A stretch of DNA of 64,000 nt, taken from Cephaloticoccus sp. (GTDB lineage Bacteria; Verrucomicrobiota; Verrucomicrobiia; Opitutales; Opitutaceae). Under the pieces are notes generated by a model. That model was not told the DNA's origin. It saw only the letters and a program-made list of their open reading frames with translations, and did not search any database. Position 1 is the stretch's first letter; the number at the start of each line of letters is the position of its first letter. Made by a program: the position numbers and the translations under genes. Positions 35,603 through 43,580 of this stretch are shown in pieces. Location of the stretch: NCBI GenBank assembly GCA_030833445.1, contig JAURHD010000006.1, positions 1 through 64,000 on the forward strand. Direction: 5' to 3'.

Positions 35603-36214
35603 ATGAAGACACGAAACACGATCCTGACCCTCGCCCTGACGTTGGTCGCCGTCGGCACCCTCTTTTCCGCCACTATGAAAGACAGCAAAACTCCCGCCGC
35701 CAAAGACGCCCTCGAATGCGCCCCCGGTGAACTTTCCGCCTGCGGGCTCCCGTCCAATGTCGTCATCGACATGAGCAAGGCAAAGGTGCAGCGCACCGAG
35801 GCCGAATGGCGCCAGCGGCTCACCCCACTGCAGTATCATGTGGCGCGCGATCAGGGCACCGAACCGCCTTTCCGCAACGCCTTCTGGGACAAGCATGACG
35901 ATGGCGTCTATTTTTGCGTGGGCTGCGACACGCCGCTTTTCGATAGTGCGACCAAGTTCGAGAGCGGCACCGGCTGGCCGAGTTTCTACAAGCCGATCGA
36001 GCGCTCATTTGTCGGTGTCGAGCGAGATGTGAGTCTCGGCATGATCCGCGATGAAGTGCACTGCACCGTCTGCGGGAGCCATCTTGGGCATGTCTTCGAC
36101 GACGTGCCGCGCAAGAAAGGCCGGCGCTATTGCATCAACTCCGCCTCGCTGCGCTTCATGCCCCGCGCGAATTACGACGCGTGGGTCGCCCAGGGCAGTG
36201 TAGCGAGCAAGTGA
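35603..36214 (+). CDS. msrB: Exported methionine-R-sulfoxide reductase MsrB
   Basis: A 203-aa protein. After a signal peptide ([19 protein letters not shown]) and a spacer of about 40 residues comes a complete MsrB domain: [18 protein letters not shown], zinc-binding CVGC and CTVC pairs, [16 protein letters not shown], and the catalytic Cys in [13 protein letters not shown]. It repairs oxidised methionine in the envelope. Start ATG 35603 follows AGGTGG; a GTG two codons earlier is also possible. A hairpin follows the stop. Confidence 0.92.
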   Translation: MKTRNTILTLALTLVAVGTLFSATMKDSKTPAAKDALECAPGELSACGLPSNVVIDMSKAKVQRTEAEWRQRLTPLQYHVARDQGTEPPFRNAFWDKHDDGVYFCVGCDTPLFDSATKFESGTGWPSFYKPIERSFVGVERDVSLGMIRDEVHCTVCGSHLGHVFDDVPRKKGRRYCINSASLRFMPRANYDAWVAQGSVASK

Positions 36215-36215
36215 A

Positions 36216-36250
36216 ATTGTAGGGCGGGGTCCGCGACCCCGCTCTACAAT
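36216..36250. repeat. Palindromic repeat after msrB (possible bidirectional terminator)
   Basis: A 16-base inverted repeat with one G-T pair (ATTGTAGGGCGGGGTC, 36216-36231, and its partner 36235-36250) and a CGC loop lies directly after the msrB stop and 20 bases before the end of the convergent lipoprotein gene. There is no T-run. It resembles a dispersed palindrome (REP-like) more than a classical terminator. Confidence 0.6.
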
Positions 36251-36269
36251 TCTACAAGGGTGAATGGAT

Positions 36270-36791
36270 TCACTTCCCCACGCCCGGCGGGGTAGAAACG
36301 GGTGCCGGTCCGCTGGGATAGATGCCGGCGGCGGCCATCCCGGCGGTGTGAATGTGCTCGAAGCGGCGGTCCGACATGGGATTGCCGGCCAGCATGTCGT
36401 CAGCGGGCAGACGAAGGTGCTGCTTGAGGGTGGCATCCAACACCTTGTCGTCAAAAAAGAGCACCTGCAGTTTGGTCGGCTCGTAACGCGAAACCGACCA
36501 CGTCTCGGCCACGGCTTCGGTGGGATAAAACCGGGTGTAGGTCCAGACCGTGACCGGTCCGTCCTTGCTCTTCTTGGTCTCGATTTTCGACGGTTTGCCG
36601 AGCGAAAGATAAACCATGTCTGACGTGTAACCAATATCCAGCGCGCCGGTCCGGATGGCCTGCTGTTGCTCGGGGGCGAGGGCCGCATAAGTGGCGGGTT
36701 TTTCCTGAATACGGGCGGAGACGCCGGTCTCACAGCCGGCCAAGAGCAGGGCCGCGAACGTCGTCAATACAAGGGGCAGGGCAGGTTTCAT
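36270..36791 (-). CDS. Lipoprotein, SmpA/OmlA-like small beta fold, unknown role
   Basis: A 173-aa protein with a lipoprotein signal (MKPALPLVLTTFAALLLAGC). An N-terminal helix (LAPEQQQAIRTGALDIGYTSDMVYLSLGKPSKI) is followed by a strand that matches the G-M-x-x-x-x-V-x-x-x-x-G-x-P type start of BamE/SmpA-like domains. A Pro-rich C-terminus (GPAPVSTPPGVGK) ends it. Role unknown; it could be a cell-envelope assembly or stress lipoprotein. It is convergent with msrB. Confidence 0.65.
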   Translation of the reverse strand: MKPALPLVLTTFAALLLAGCETGVSARIQEKPATYAALAPEQQQAIRTGALDIGYTSDMVYLSLGKPSKIETKKSKDGPVTVWTYTRFYPTEAVAETWSVSRYEPTKLQVLFFDDKVLDATLKQHLRLPADDMLAGNPMSDRRFEHIHTAGMAAAGIYPSGPAPVSTPPGVGK

Positions 36792-36957
36792 GGGATTCCT
36801 TGGTTGAATGGTGAGCCGGAATACCGGCCGTTATATCTTAGACGCTATACCGAACAAAAATAGTTACAAGCGGGACGAGATAGTTGTTTCCGGCTGGAGG
36901 ATGCACGGTCGGTATCAGTCCGCTACCTCGGCAAATTGGTCGGCAAACAGGCGAAGC

Positions 36958-36964
36958 GTTAGGC
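36958..36964 (-). other. Possible last attC half-site (R'' core GCCTAAC) of the cassette array
   Basis: On the minus strand GCCTAAC occurs 50 bases after the end of the 65-aa cassette gene. It differs by one base from GCCCAAC, the partner expected for cassette 4, which starts with GTTGGGC at 37352. No matching second half or strong stem was seen to its left, so the array probably ends here in a truncated site. Apart from this, 36792-36957 holds no recognisable feature. Confidence 0.35.
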
Positions 36965-37013
36965 GATGAAAAACCCCGTGCGAGCGATTTGGTATCCGCT
37001 AGCGCAACCTGAC

Positions 37014-37211
37014 TTACTTCTCGGACTTCCCGCCGTTCGTCAGATTCTGGCGTTGCTGATTTTTCCTGGCCATCGCCACACCCACCACGAACAAGCTGCA
37101 ACCCACGGCAACCAACGCACCGTTATCGTTACTAAAAACCGATGCGAGGTTTAACGCGGCCCCCGCGATTATCAGGATGATAGAGGGGGCTTGTTTTTTA
37201 ATATTCTCCAT
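37014..37211 (-). CDS. Cassette 4 product: 65-aa two-helix membrane protein
   Basis: This small protein has two hydrophobic segments (about residues 9-26 and 31-49), a short NDNG loop and a basic hydrophilic tail (RKNQQRQNLTNGGKSEK). No homologue was recognised. It is on the same strand as the other cassette genes and follows attC1. About 135 bases separate the attC1 core from its ATG, unusually long for a cassette and containing only a hairpin near 37277-37316. Confidence 0.5.
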   Translation of the reverse strand: MENIKKQAPSIILIIAGAALNLASVFSNDNGALVAVGCSLFVVGVAMARKNQQRQNLTNGGKSEK

Positions 37212-37345
37212 CGAGGGACTGGCCTGGGTGGATTCTATAGTGGCCGTTATCCAGCAAGTCCATCGTTAATGAGGGCGGCGCACACCCAAGGCTGCCGTCA
37301 GCATATCGATGGGGTGTGCTTCCTGCGATGCAGTCATTTTTCTGA

Positions 37346-37412
37346 GCCCAACGTTTAGTGATGAGCCATGGCGGGGCGAAGCCCCGACATTGGCTCTGGC
37401 CGATTGTTAGGC
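37346..37412 (-). other. attC site 1 (integron cassette recombination site), 67 bp
   Basis: Read on the minus strand it runs from R'' GCCTAAC (37412-37406) to R' GTTGGGC (37352-37346). The inside folds as an imperfect hairpin: GAGCCA/TGGCTC outer arms and CGGGGC/GCCCCG inner arms around GAA. The stop codon of the cassette 3 gene lies inside R''. R'' is the exact complement of the R' at the start of cassette 3 (GTTAGGC at attC2). Confidence 0.85.
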
Positions 37413-37751
37413 TCTTTCATTCTTCATAGCCTGCATCGCAATTCTTCCGTCATCGATAATATTCTCTGTCTCGCCCTCGGCCACTCCGATTCTAAAACCC
37501 TCGAACTCGGGCATGAGCAGCAACTCTTCCAACAGCGCTTTGCAGCGCTCATAAGCCACTTTCTTTTCTTCGCCGAGAAACTTCACGGTGAGTCCGCTAT
37601 GCCATACCTGGACATCCTCGTCCTCGAGCTGGGCTATGATGCCACGCACCTTGGGCATCGAAGCATCGGTGAACCCCCAATCGCTGGACCCAAACTGAAT
37701 AACCCGCAGCTTCTGGGCGGGTGAAGGAGCAGCTTTGCGAAAAAACGACAT
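37407..37751 (-). CDS. Cassette 3 product: 114-aa cytoplasmic protein of unknown function
   Basis: A soluble mixed alpha/beta protein (KLRVIQFGSSDWGFTDASMPKVRGIIAQLEDEDVQVWHSGL, then a Lys/Glu-rich helix and FRIGVAEGETENIIDDGRIAMQ). I recognise no family. The gene fills its cassette. Its ATG is 8 bases from attC2, and its TAA lies within the attC1 core, as is common for integron cassettes. Confidence 0.65.
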   Translation of the reverse strand: MSFFRKAAPSPAQKLRVIQFGSSDWGFTDASMPKVRGIIAQLEDEDVQVWHSGLTVKFLGEEKKVAYERCKALLEELLLMPEFEGFRIGVAEGETENIIDDGRIAMQAMKNERA

Positions 37752-37758
37752 GTCTTTT

Positions 37759-37832
37759 GCCTAACGATTTAGCTGAGCCGCGAGCGCCGACGCGGAGCGG
37801 CGGTGCTCGTTGGCTCGGGCGACTTGTTAGCC
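37759..37832 (-). other. attC site 2, 74 bp
   Basis: Minus-strand R'' GGCTAAC (37832-37826) and R' GTTAGGC (37765-37759) bound a long imperfect palindrome (GAGCC...GGCTC, CGAGC...GCTCG, GCCG...CGGC). R'' is the exact complement of GTTAGCC, the R' that starts cassette 2 at attC3. Confidence 0.88.
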
Positions 37833-37848
37833 TATGGTTTCTGTATCT

Positions 37849-38055
37849 TCACAGCGATAGTAGTGCGCCGAATCCAAGTCCGAAAAGAATTGTGCCGAGG
37901 ATCACGTAAAACGCCCGAGCACCCTTGGCTCCGAAAGCTTTCTCCACAATCACTGCGCGAAAGTTCTCCCGGGACGCTTCCCAATCGAATATCGCGACCT
38001 TGAGAGAAAAGAACGCTCCGTAGAAACAGACGACGGCCGCGGCGATGGTGGGCAT
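37849..38055 (-). CDS. Cassette 2 product: 68-aa membrane protein
   Basis: A small protein with hydrophobic segments at about residues 3-20 and 48-67 separated by a charged stretch (WEASRENFRAVIVEKAFGAKG). Function unknown. ATG 38055 lies 7 bases inside the cassette from attC3, and its stop lies 16 bases before the attC2 core. Confidence 0.6.
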   Translation of the reverse strand: MPTIAAAVVCFYGAFFSLKVAIFDWEASRENFRAVIVEKAFGAKGARAFYVILGTILFGLGFGALLSL

Positions 38056-38062
38056 CTTGCTT

Positions 38063-38130
38063 GGCTAACGATTTAGCTCAGCCGCTCGGGCCGTGCAACG
38101 GCCCGAGTTGGCTGCGGCGACTGGATGGGC
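38063..38130 (-). other. attC site 3, 68 bp, with an altered R'' core
   Basis: On the minus strand R'' is GCCCATC (38130-38124) and R' is GTTAGCC (38069-38063). Between them lies a strong stem (CTCGGGCCGT with ACGGCCCGAG around GCA; outer arms GCCGC/AGCC with GGCT/GCGGC). R'' has ATC in place of the consensus AAC, but the start of cassette 1 (GATGGGC, 38461-38455) carries the matching change, so the pair still complements exactly. Confidence 0.8.
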
Positions 38131-38137
38131 ACTTTCT

Positions 38138-38449
38138 TCATATACCCATGACCGCCTCCCAGCCGGGGCCATTCGAAAAAGCCGAAGCGCCCCACGCAAA
38201 TAGCGGAAGGGCTGATGCGCCTAGGTAGATCGCGGCCTCTCTCCACTTCGTCTTGATCGACGCGGAAACCGCGAAACCGACTGAAACCAACGAGGTGACG
38301 AAGAAGGCCAGTGAGGCAAACATCTGAATAGCAGCCAACGGGGCGAGAAGATCGATCGAGGCTCCGAACAAACGAGCAGCACATCCAGGGAGGACGATGA
38401 TCGCCGTCACGACGACGAGCACGAAAACATAACGATTCCCGATCTTCAT
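38138..38449 (-). CDS. Cassette 1 product: 103-aa membrane protein
   Basis: Starts MKIGNRYVFVLVVVTAIIVLPGCAARLFG, which could be a lipoprotein signal (LPGC) or a first membrane helix. Further hydrophobic segments lie at about residues 30-62 and 71-88. No family recognised. The ATG is 6 bases from the cassette boundary core at 38455-38461, and the stop is 7 bases before attC3. Confidence 0.6.
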   Translation of the reverse strand: MKIGNRYVFVLVVVTAIIVLPGCAARLFGASIDLLAPLAAIQMFASLAFFVTSLVSVGFAVSASIKTKWREAAIYLGASALPLFAWGASAFSNGPGWEAVMGI

Positions 38450-38454
38450 AGTTT

Positions 38455-38461
38455 GCCCATC
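38455..38461 (-). other. Start boundary of cassette 1 (core GATGGGC)
   Basis: This heptamer is the exact complement of the R'' core GCCCATC at the end of cassette 1, which fixes the cassette as about 337 bp. No attC-type hairpin precedes it. This may be the attI-proximal end, a decayed attC or a secondary insertion site. No integrase gene is present on either side within the window. Confidence 0.55.
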
Positions 38462-38554
38462 AGTGTTATTCGGCCTTACTCGAAAGCCTTAGTGGAGTGG
38501 GTAACATAGACTCGGGAACTACGATAAAGCGTTGATTGGCACGATATGGGTTTT

Positions 38555-38607
38555 CTGGGTAAGGCATTTGTCGGGTGCGGTAGGCTCCTGCTAAAGCCTT
38601 ACCCAGT
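38555..38607. repeat. Inverted repeat TGGGTAAGGC...GCCTTACCCA
   Basis: Two 10-base arms about 30 bases apart lie 20 bases past the end of the Gfo/Idh/MocA gene. They could form a weak terminator for that minus-strand gene, although no T-run follows. GTTGGGC at 38606-38612 next to it also looks like an attC core, but no full site could be built. Confidence 0.35.
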
Positions 38608-38625
38608 TGGGCATTTGTCTTGTTC

Positions 38626-39783
38626 TTACGCCTTCGGAAACTTCACCCACTTCGCGCCGAGCTTGGAACTCTTCACCACGGTCTCGATGAAGGCCATGCC
38701 GTAGACGCCGTCCTCGATGGTCGGGAAATCCAAATCCTTCGGTTGCTTCTTGCCGGTGACCTCGGCCTCGATGGCGCGGAAGACTTCGAGGTAGATGTTG
38801 GCGAAGGCTTCCAAATAGCCCTCGGGGTGACCAAAGGGAATGCGGGTGAACTTTTTGCCGTGGTCGGAAATGTAGTCGTTGCCGCGGCGCCAGATTTCGC
38901 GGGGCCGGTCGGCGTATTTGACCACGAGTTCGTTGGGGAACTCCTGCCGCCATTCGATACCGGCCTTGGTGCCGTAGACACGGATGTTGAGCATGTTCTC
39001 GTCGCCGATGCAGATTTGCGAGGAGTGCAGCACGCCCTTGGCGCCGCCCTTGTAGCGGACGAGCACGTTGCCGTCGTCATCGAGTTTGCGGCCTTTGACG
39101 AAGGTGGTGAGATCGGCGCAAAGCGTGTCGATTTCCAATCCGGTGATGTAGCGCGCGAGATTTTCCGCGTGCGTGCCGATGTCGCCCATGCAGCCGGCGG
39201 CGCCGCTGCGCTTGGGGTCGGTGCGCCACGAGGCCTGCTTCTGGTCGGAGGCTTCGAGGAAGGTGGAGAGCCAGCCCTGCGGATACTCCACGACGACCTT
39301 GCGAAGGTTGCCGAGCTTGCCCTTTTGCACGAACTCGCGGGCCTGCTTGACCATCACGTTGCCGGTGTAGTTGTGGGTCAGCACGAACACCTTCTTGGAT
39401 TTCTTAACGATGGTGCGGAGCTTCTTGGCCTCGGCCAGATCGAAGGTGGCGGGCTTGTCGAGCACCACGTTGAAGCCAGCCTCGAGAAACAGTTTGGCCG
39501 GCGGGAAGTGCTGGTGGTTCGGCGTGACGATGACGACGAAGTCGAGTCGCTTGTCCGCGGGCATCGCGGCCTCGGCCTTGGCCATTTCAGCGTAAGACCC
39601 ATAGGCGCGGTCGGGGGAGACGAGGAGGTCCTTCGCGGAATCCTTGGAGCGTTGCGGGTCGGAGGAAAAGGCACCGGCGACGAGCTCGGCTTTGCCATCC
39701 ATGTGGGCGGCGATGCGATGCACGGCGCCGATAAACGCGCCGCGGCCGCCGCCGATCATGCCAAAACGTAGTTTTCTGTTCAT
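38626..39783 (-). CDS. Gfo/Idh/MocA-family oxidoreductase
   Basis: A 385-aa NAD(P)-dependent sugar dehydrogenase family member. The Rossmann start is [19 protein letters not shown], the cofactor-domain motif is [14 protein letters not shown] (the conserved E/D-K-P), and the catalytic region contains [22 protein letters not shown] with the conserved D-x-x-x-H. No signal peptide. It lies upstream of the cassette array and downstream of a TIM-barrel isomerase on the same strand. Such pairs usually act in oxidation and epimerisation of unusual sugars or inositols. Confidence 0.88.
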   Translation of the reverse strand: MNRKLRFGMIGGGRGAFIGAVHRIAAHMDGKAELVAGAFSSDPQRSKDSAKDLLVSPDRAYGSYAEMAKAEAAMPADKRLDFVVIVTPNHQHFPPAKLFLEAGFNVVLDKPATFDLAEAKKLRTIVKKSKKVFVLTHNYTGNVMVKQAREFVQKGKLGNLRKVVVEYPQGWLSTFLEASDQKQASWRTDPKRSGAAGCMGDIGTHAENLARYITGLEIDTLCADLTTFVKGRKLDDDGNVLVRYKGGAKGVLHSSQICIGDENMLNIRVYGTKAGIEWRQEFPNELVVKYADRPREIWRRGNDYISDHGKKFTRIPFGHPEGYLEAFANIYLEVFRAIEAEVTGKKQPKDLDFPTIEDGVYGMAFIETVVKSSKLGAKWVKFPKA

Positions 39784-39798
39784 AGGTGTTTAAAAATT

Positions 39799-39863
39799 GG
39801 CCGCGGAGGCGCGGAGACACGGAGCGAAATCATGCGGTTCTCCGTGTCTTGGTGTCTCCGTAG
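39799..39863. repeat. Inverted copy of the GGAGACACGGAG repeat
   Basis: The segment GGCCGCGGAGGCGCGGAGAC-ACGGAG at the left and its imperfect complement CTCCGTGTCTTGGTGTCTCC at the right enclose about 14 bases. It fills the 89-base gap between two genes and belongs to the repeat family seen at 41041 and 53161. Confidence 0.6.
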
Positions 39864-39872
39864 CAATGATCG

Positions 39873-40916
39873 TTACTGATTTTTCTTGTCGAACGCGGCG
39901 TCGAAGGCCAGCGAGCTGGAAGGGAAGTCGACTTGGCGAACAAAGGCCGCCGCCTCGGTGCCGCCGTGCACGCGGTCCATGCGAATGTCTTCCCACTCGA
40001 CGGAGAGCGGACCGGCATAGCCGATGTCATTCAGCGCAACGATGATGTCCTCAAACTTGATGTCACCGTGGCCGAGGGAACGGAAATCCCAGTAGCGGCG
40101 CGCATCGCCGAATCCAACGTGGCCGCCGAAGACGCCGACGGAGCCGTCCCCGTGGCCCCACCATACATCCTTCATGTGGACGTGATAGATGCGGTCGGCA
40201 AAGGTGCGAATGAACTTCACGTAATCCACGCCTTGGTATCCGAGGTGGGATGGATCGTAGTTGAAACCGAAACGCTTGTGGCCCTTGACCGCGGCGATGG
40301 CCTGCTGCGAGGAGGCGATGTCGAAGGCGATCTCGGTCGGGTGCACCTCGAGGCCGAAGTTGACGTTCAATTGATCGAAGGCCTCGAGGATCGGGCCGAA
40401 GCGCTGGCCGAAGTCGGCGAAACCTTTGTCCCAATATTCCTGCGAGGTCGGGGGAAACGCGTAAAGGGAATGCCAGATGGACGAACCGGTGAAGCCGTTG
40501 ACCACGGCGGGGAAGTCATCGCGGTTTTTGCGGCCGGGTTTGGCGTCGAAGAATTTCCGCGCGGCCTTGCCGGCGGTGATCATTTTCTTCGCCGCGCGTT
40601 TGCGCACACCCTCGGGTTTGCCATCACCCCAGACGTCGGGCGGCAGGATGGCTTGGTGGCGTTCGTCGATGTTGTCGCAGATGGCCTGACCGACGAGATG
40701 ACTGGAGATCGCGTAGCAAGTGAGCCCATGGTCCTTCAGCAGCGCCCACTTGTCGTTCACATATTTCTTCGACTTGGCGGCGGCATCGACATCAAAGTGA
40801 TCGCCCCAGCAGGCGAGTTCGACCCCATCGTAGCCCATCGATTTGACGAGCGGGGCCAGTTTTTCGAGCGGCAGATCGGCCCATTGGCCGGTGAACAGGG
40901 TAACAGGTCTTGGCAT
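39873..40916 (-). CDS. Sugar phosphate isomerase/epimerase (xylose isomerase-like TIM barrel)
   Basis: Starting at ATG 40916 ([42 protein letters not shown]) gives 347 aa; the open frame extends upstream without similarity. It belongs to the AP_endonuc_2 family, with metal-ligand candidates in [40 protein letters not shown] and LSVEWEDIR (Glu, Asp/His, His, Glu). Larger than most members. Probably acts with the Gfo/Idh/MocA protein 89 bases downstream. Confidence 0.87.
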   Translation of the reverse strand: MPRPVTLFTGQWADLPLEKLAPLVKSMGYDGVELACWGDHFDVDAAAKSKKYVNDKWALLKDHGLTCYAISSHLVGQAICDNIDERHQAILPPDVWGDGKPEGVRKRAAKKMITAGKAARKFFDAKPGRKNRDDFPAVVNGFTGSSIWHSLYAFPPTSQEYWDKGFADFGQRFGPILEAFDQLNVNFGLEVHPTEIAFDIASSQQAIAAVKGHKRFGFNYDPSHLGYQGVDYVKFIRTFADRIYHVHMKDVWWGHGDGSVGVFGGHVGFGDARRYWDFRSLGHGDIKFEDIIVALNDIGYAGPLSVEWEDIRMDRVHGGTEAAAFVRQVDFPSSSLAFDAAFDKKNQ

Positions 40917-41040
40917 AAGTTTTGGGGATGAAAGTTTGGCCGGCGCGACGCGACGGCAGGGTCCTACTGTTCTTGCGCAAAGCCGCGCTGTCGCAAGTGC
41001 TTTGTGTGGCATCTCGGAGAAAACGGTCGAGGAGGGTATC

Positions 41041-41152
41041 ACGCTGAGACGCGGAGGCACAGAGAATGAATAAGGATCAATTGGGTGAACCTCTCAAAGA
41101 GTCGTCTTGAGGAGAGGTTTGTCTCTGCGCCTCCGCGTCTCTGCGTGAGATC
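41041..41152. repeat. Long inverted repeat with GAGACGCGGAGGCACAGAG arms
   Basis: ACGCTGAGACGCGGAGGCAC (from 41041) pairs imperfectly with CTCTGCGCCTCCGCGTCTCT (ending about 41152), with about 60 bases between. It lies between two same-strand genes. The same family occurs at 39799 and 53161. Confidence 0.6.
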
Positions 41153-41167
41153 AACCCAACATTCGAA

Positions 41168-42172
41168 TCACGTCGCGTCGTCGTAGGCCTTGGGCGTGAC
41201 GAGTCCGGCCAGTGGTTCGCCTTTGGAGTAGGCTTGGAGATTACGCAGCACGTGTTCCCCGGCATCGACATAGCGATCAAGCGTCGGTCCGGCGACATGC
41301 GGGGTCACACTCACATTGCGCAGTCCGCGCCAAGGGCTGTCCACCGGCAACGGTTCCTGCACGAAGACATCCAAACCGACCCGCAGATTGCCTTCGCGCG
41401 CCACGCGCACCAAGGCGTCCTCATCGGTGATACCGGCGCGGGCGACATTGACGAAGACGCCACCGGGGCGAATCGAGCGCAGGTGTTTTTCCGTGACCGT
41501 GCCTGCGGTAAACGGATTGAGCGGGGCCAATTCGATGATCACATCATTGTCGGCAAAGAGGGATTCGAGGGATGCGGCGGGAGACGCTCCCGTGGATTTA
41601 GCCGCCGCCGCATCGAAGTCGGGCGCCAGGACCGACACGGTGCAATCAAACGGCCGCAGCAGTTTGAGGAATTCCCGGGCGACGGCACCGTAGCCATGCA
41701 CACCGACGCGGCGGTTGAAAAGGGACTTCACTTGCTCCCAGCCATCGCGCCAGCCCTTTTCCAAATGAATCTGATAGGTCCACTCCGTGGCGCGGCGCAA
41801 ACTGGCCAGCGTATGAAAGAGGGCGCACTCGGCGACCGTGCGGCTGATGATCGAACCCCAGTTGGTCACGATAAACCCATCCACCAATTGCTGTCGTGTG
41901 ACCAAGCGGCGCACCGAACCGGTCAGGTAGCACATGTAACGCAGATTCGACGGCAAGGGATCAGGCAGAGGTTGCGTGTTCCAGCAACCGAGGAGGACCT
42001 CGGGATTGATCCGCTCCAGTTCCACGGCGAATGCCTCGCGGGACATGCCGGTTGGATCGATCAACTGAAACTTCGGGCTGAGTTTTGTAACCTGCTCAAA
42101 CAAGCCGTTCGGCAGAAAATGCTCTTTTTCGAAAGGGGTGAGGACCGCGAGGAGGGAGGTGATGGCGGGCAT
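41168..42172 (-). CDS. D-isomer-specific 2-hydroxyacid dehydrogenase
   Basis: Start ATG 42172 (MPAITSLLAVLTPFEKEHF) gives 334 aa, normal for the family. The NAD-binding motif is VGVHGYGAVAREFLKLL (GxGxxA-like). Catalytic Arg is expected in FVNVARAGITDEDAL, Glu in VGLDVFVQEPLP, and His in VTPHVAGPT. It interconverts a 2-oxo acid with a D-2-hydroxyacid, plausibly feeding or draining the glycerate kinase at 44239. It is 7 bases downstream of the NamZ-like gene. Confidence 0.88.
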   Translation of the reverse strand: MPAITSLLAVLTPFEKEHFLPNGLFEQVTKLSPKFQLIDPTGMSREAFAVELERINPEVLLGCWNTQPLPDPLPSNLRYMCYLTGSVRRLVTRQQLVDGFIVTNWGSIISRTVAECALFHTLASLRRATEWTYQIHLEKGWRDGWEQVKSLFNRRVGVHGYGAVAREFLKLLRPFDCTVSVLAPDFDAAAAKSTGASPAASLESLFADNDVIIELAPLNPFTAGTVTEKHLRSIRPGGVFVNVARAGITDEDALVRVAREGNLRVGLDVFVQEPLPVDSPWRGLRNVSVTPHVAGPTLDRYVDAGEHVLRNLQAYSKGEPLAGLVTPKAYDDAT

Positions 42173-42179
42173 GGGCGGA

Positions 42180-43571
42180 TCAATAATAAAGCCAGTATTT
42201 GCGGGTTTGTTGCTGGTAGATTTTCGCCTTCGCCTCCCAGTCTTTGATAAAGGCTTCGACGTTGACTCGGGCGCCATCGCGCTTGATGGCATCGTAAAAT
42301 TCAGTCGAGCCCATGTGCTTCATGAAGCCGTTGATGGAAGTGCCGGAGGAATAAACGAAAGGATTCTGGCCCTCGTATTTGCAGGCGAGCCGCATGAGAT
42401 GGAAACTCAACTCAGTCGGGCGCCAGTCCTGGTAGTCGTTAACCTCAATGTAGAGTCCCGTCACCGGTTTGCCGTCACGATTGGGCACACTTACGCGGCG
42501 GAAATTCAGGCCCGGGATGTTAAGCGCGCGCAGTTCCCGCTCGAGCAAGGTGTCACTGATCTTGGGATGAGAGATGCCGCGGAACGGATAACTGGTGCCG
42601 AGCCCGTGACTGAATCCGGTGAGATAAGTGCCGAGCCCGGTCATGGGGTAGCCGATCACGGAGGCAAAGTCTTGGATATACGGCGAAGTGGGCACCCATT
42701 TCAGACCGGTCTCCGGCCAACGCATGCTGCGGCGCCAGCCCCGCATCGAGATGATGGTGAGTTTCCCGCGCAGGCGGTTGGCCTCGGAAATATTGAGCGC
42801 CTTCGGCACCTGCATGATGCCGGGCGCCTCCTTGGCCATGCGGGCGAGTTCGCCGATGGTGAGGCCGTGCACATACGGCACCCGAAAAGCCCCGACATAA
42901 CTTTTCCACTGCGCATCCAGCGGGGGACCGTCGACCTTGAGTCCACCCAACGGATTGGGCCGGTCGAGCACGATGACCTCGACGTTGTTTTCAAAACAGG
43001 CGCCCAGCGTGTAGAGCATGGCACTGATGAAAGTGTAACTGCGTGTGCCGACATCCTGCAGGTCGATCACCATCGCATCCAACCCGGTGAGCATCTTTTT
43101 CGTGGGCTTGCGGAAATTACCGTAGAGGGAATAGACAGGTAACTTGGTGCGCGGATCGATGACATCTTCGATGGGAATCTCCGCCTTCTGGTTACCGTAG
43201 ATGCCGTGCTCAGGACCGAACAAAGCGACGAGGTTGACCCCGGGGGCCCGGCGCAGGACATCGATCGTGCTGACACCTTGGCGGTTAACACCGGCGGGAT
43301 GCGTGAGAAGGCCGACGCGTTTGCCGCGCAATTCCTTGAAGCCACCGACCTCCAACACGTCGATGCCGAGCATGACGGGATAAGGCATGGCATTCGCCGG
43401 GTTGGGATTGAGCACCGGGGCCGGACCAGCGGGCAGGGTGGCCGGTCGCTTGGGCGCAGTAGCGGTAGGTCGCGTCGGCGCTTGGCTGGAACTGCAGCCG
43501 AGCATGCCGACCAACAATACGAAAAGCGGGAGAATATTGTTCAGGGGCGAAAGGCGCAGGTTTCCGGACAT
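42180..43571 (-). CDS. DUF1343 lipoprotein, exo-beta-N-acetylmuramidase NamZ-like
   Basis: A 463-aa protein with a lipoprotein signal (FVLLVGMLGCSS) and a Pro/Ala linker, then the NamZ domain: KRVGLLTHPAGVNRQG, FGPEHGIYG, PVYSLYG, MVIDLQDVGTRSYTFISAM, VIVLDRPNPLGG, GLGTSYPFRGISHP. NamZ enzymes release N-acetylmuramic acid from non-reducing ends of peptidoglycan fragments, so this one may recycle wall material. It follows the DUF2062 gene by 9 bases. Confidence 0.88.
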   Translation of the reverse strand: MSGNLRLSPLNNILPLFVLLVGMLGCSSSQAPTRPTATAPKRPATLPAGPAPVLNPNPANAMPYPVMLGIDVLEVGGFKELRGKRVGLLTHPAGVNRQGVSTIDVLRRAPGVNLVALFGPEHGIYGNQKAEIPIEDVIDPRTKLPVYSLYGNFRKPTKKMLTGLDAMVIDLQDVGTRSYTFISAMLYTLGACFENNVEVIVLDRPNPLGGLKVDGPPLDAQWKSYVGAFRVPYVHGLTIGELARMAKEAPGIMQVPKALNISEANRLRGKLTIISMRGWRRSMRWPETGLKWVPTSPYIQDFASVIGYPMTGLGTYLTGFSHGLGTSYPFRGISHPKISDTLLERELRALNIPGLNFRRVSVPNRDGKPVTGLYIEVNDYQDWRPTELSFHLMRLACKYEGQNPFVYSSGTSINGFMKHMGSTEFYDAIKRDGARVNVEAFIKDWEAKAKIYQQQTRKYWLYY

Positions 43572-43580
43572 GAGCAGGAG

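Noticed and set aside
35603-36214. Possible selenocysteine MsrB
   Set aside because: The catalytic position is a TGC cysteine codon (RRYCINSAS), with no in-frame TGA.
37277-37316. Hairpin with GCACACCC/GGGTGTGC arms inside cassette 4, considered as another attC site
   Set aside because: No paired GTTRRRY/RYYYAAC cores flank it at the right distance. It may be a hairpin before the 65-aa gene.
36800-38650. Integron integrase gene or attI
   Set aside because: No open frame on either strand here shows tyrosine-recombinase motifs, so the array is described as lacking an integrase.
38620-39771. Long plus-strand open frame opposite the Gfo/Idh/MocA gene
   Set aside because: It is a compositional shadow. 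The minus strand has clear family motifs, whereas the plus frame is rich in low-information hydrophobic and acidic runs. The same applies to the frames at 4191-5222, 39933-40931, 41234-42247, 42138-43142 and 62056-62883.
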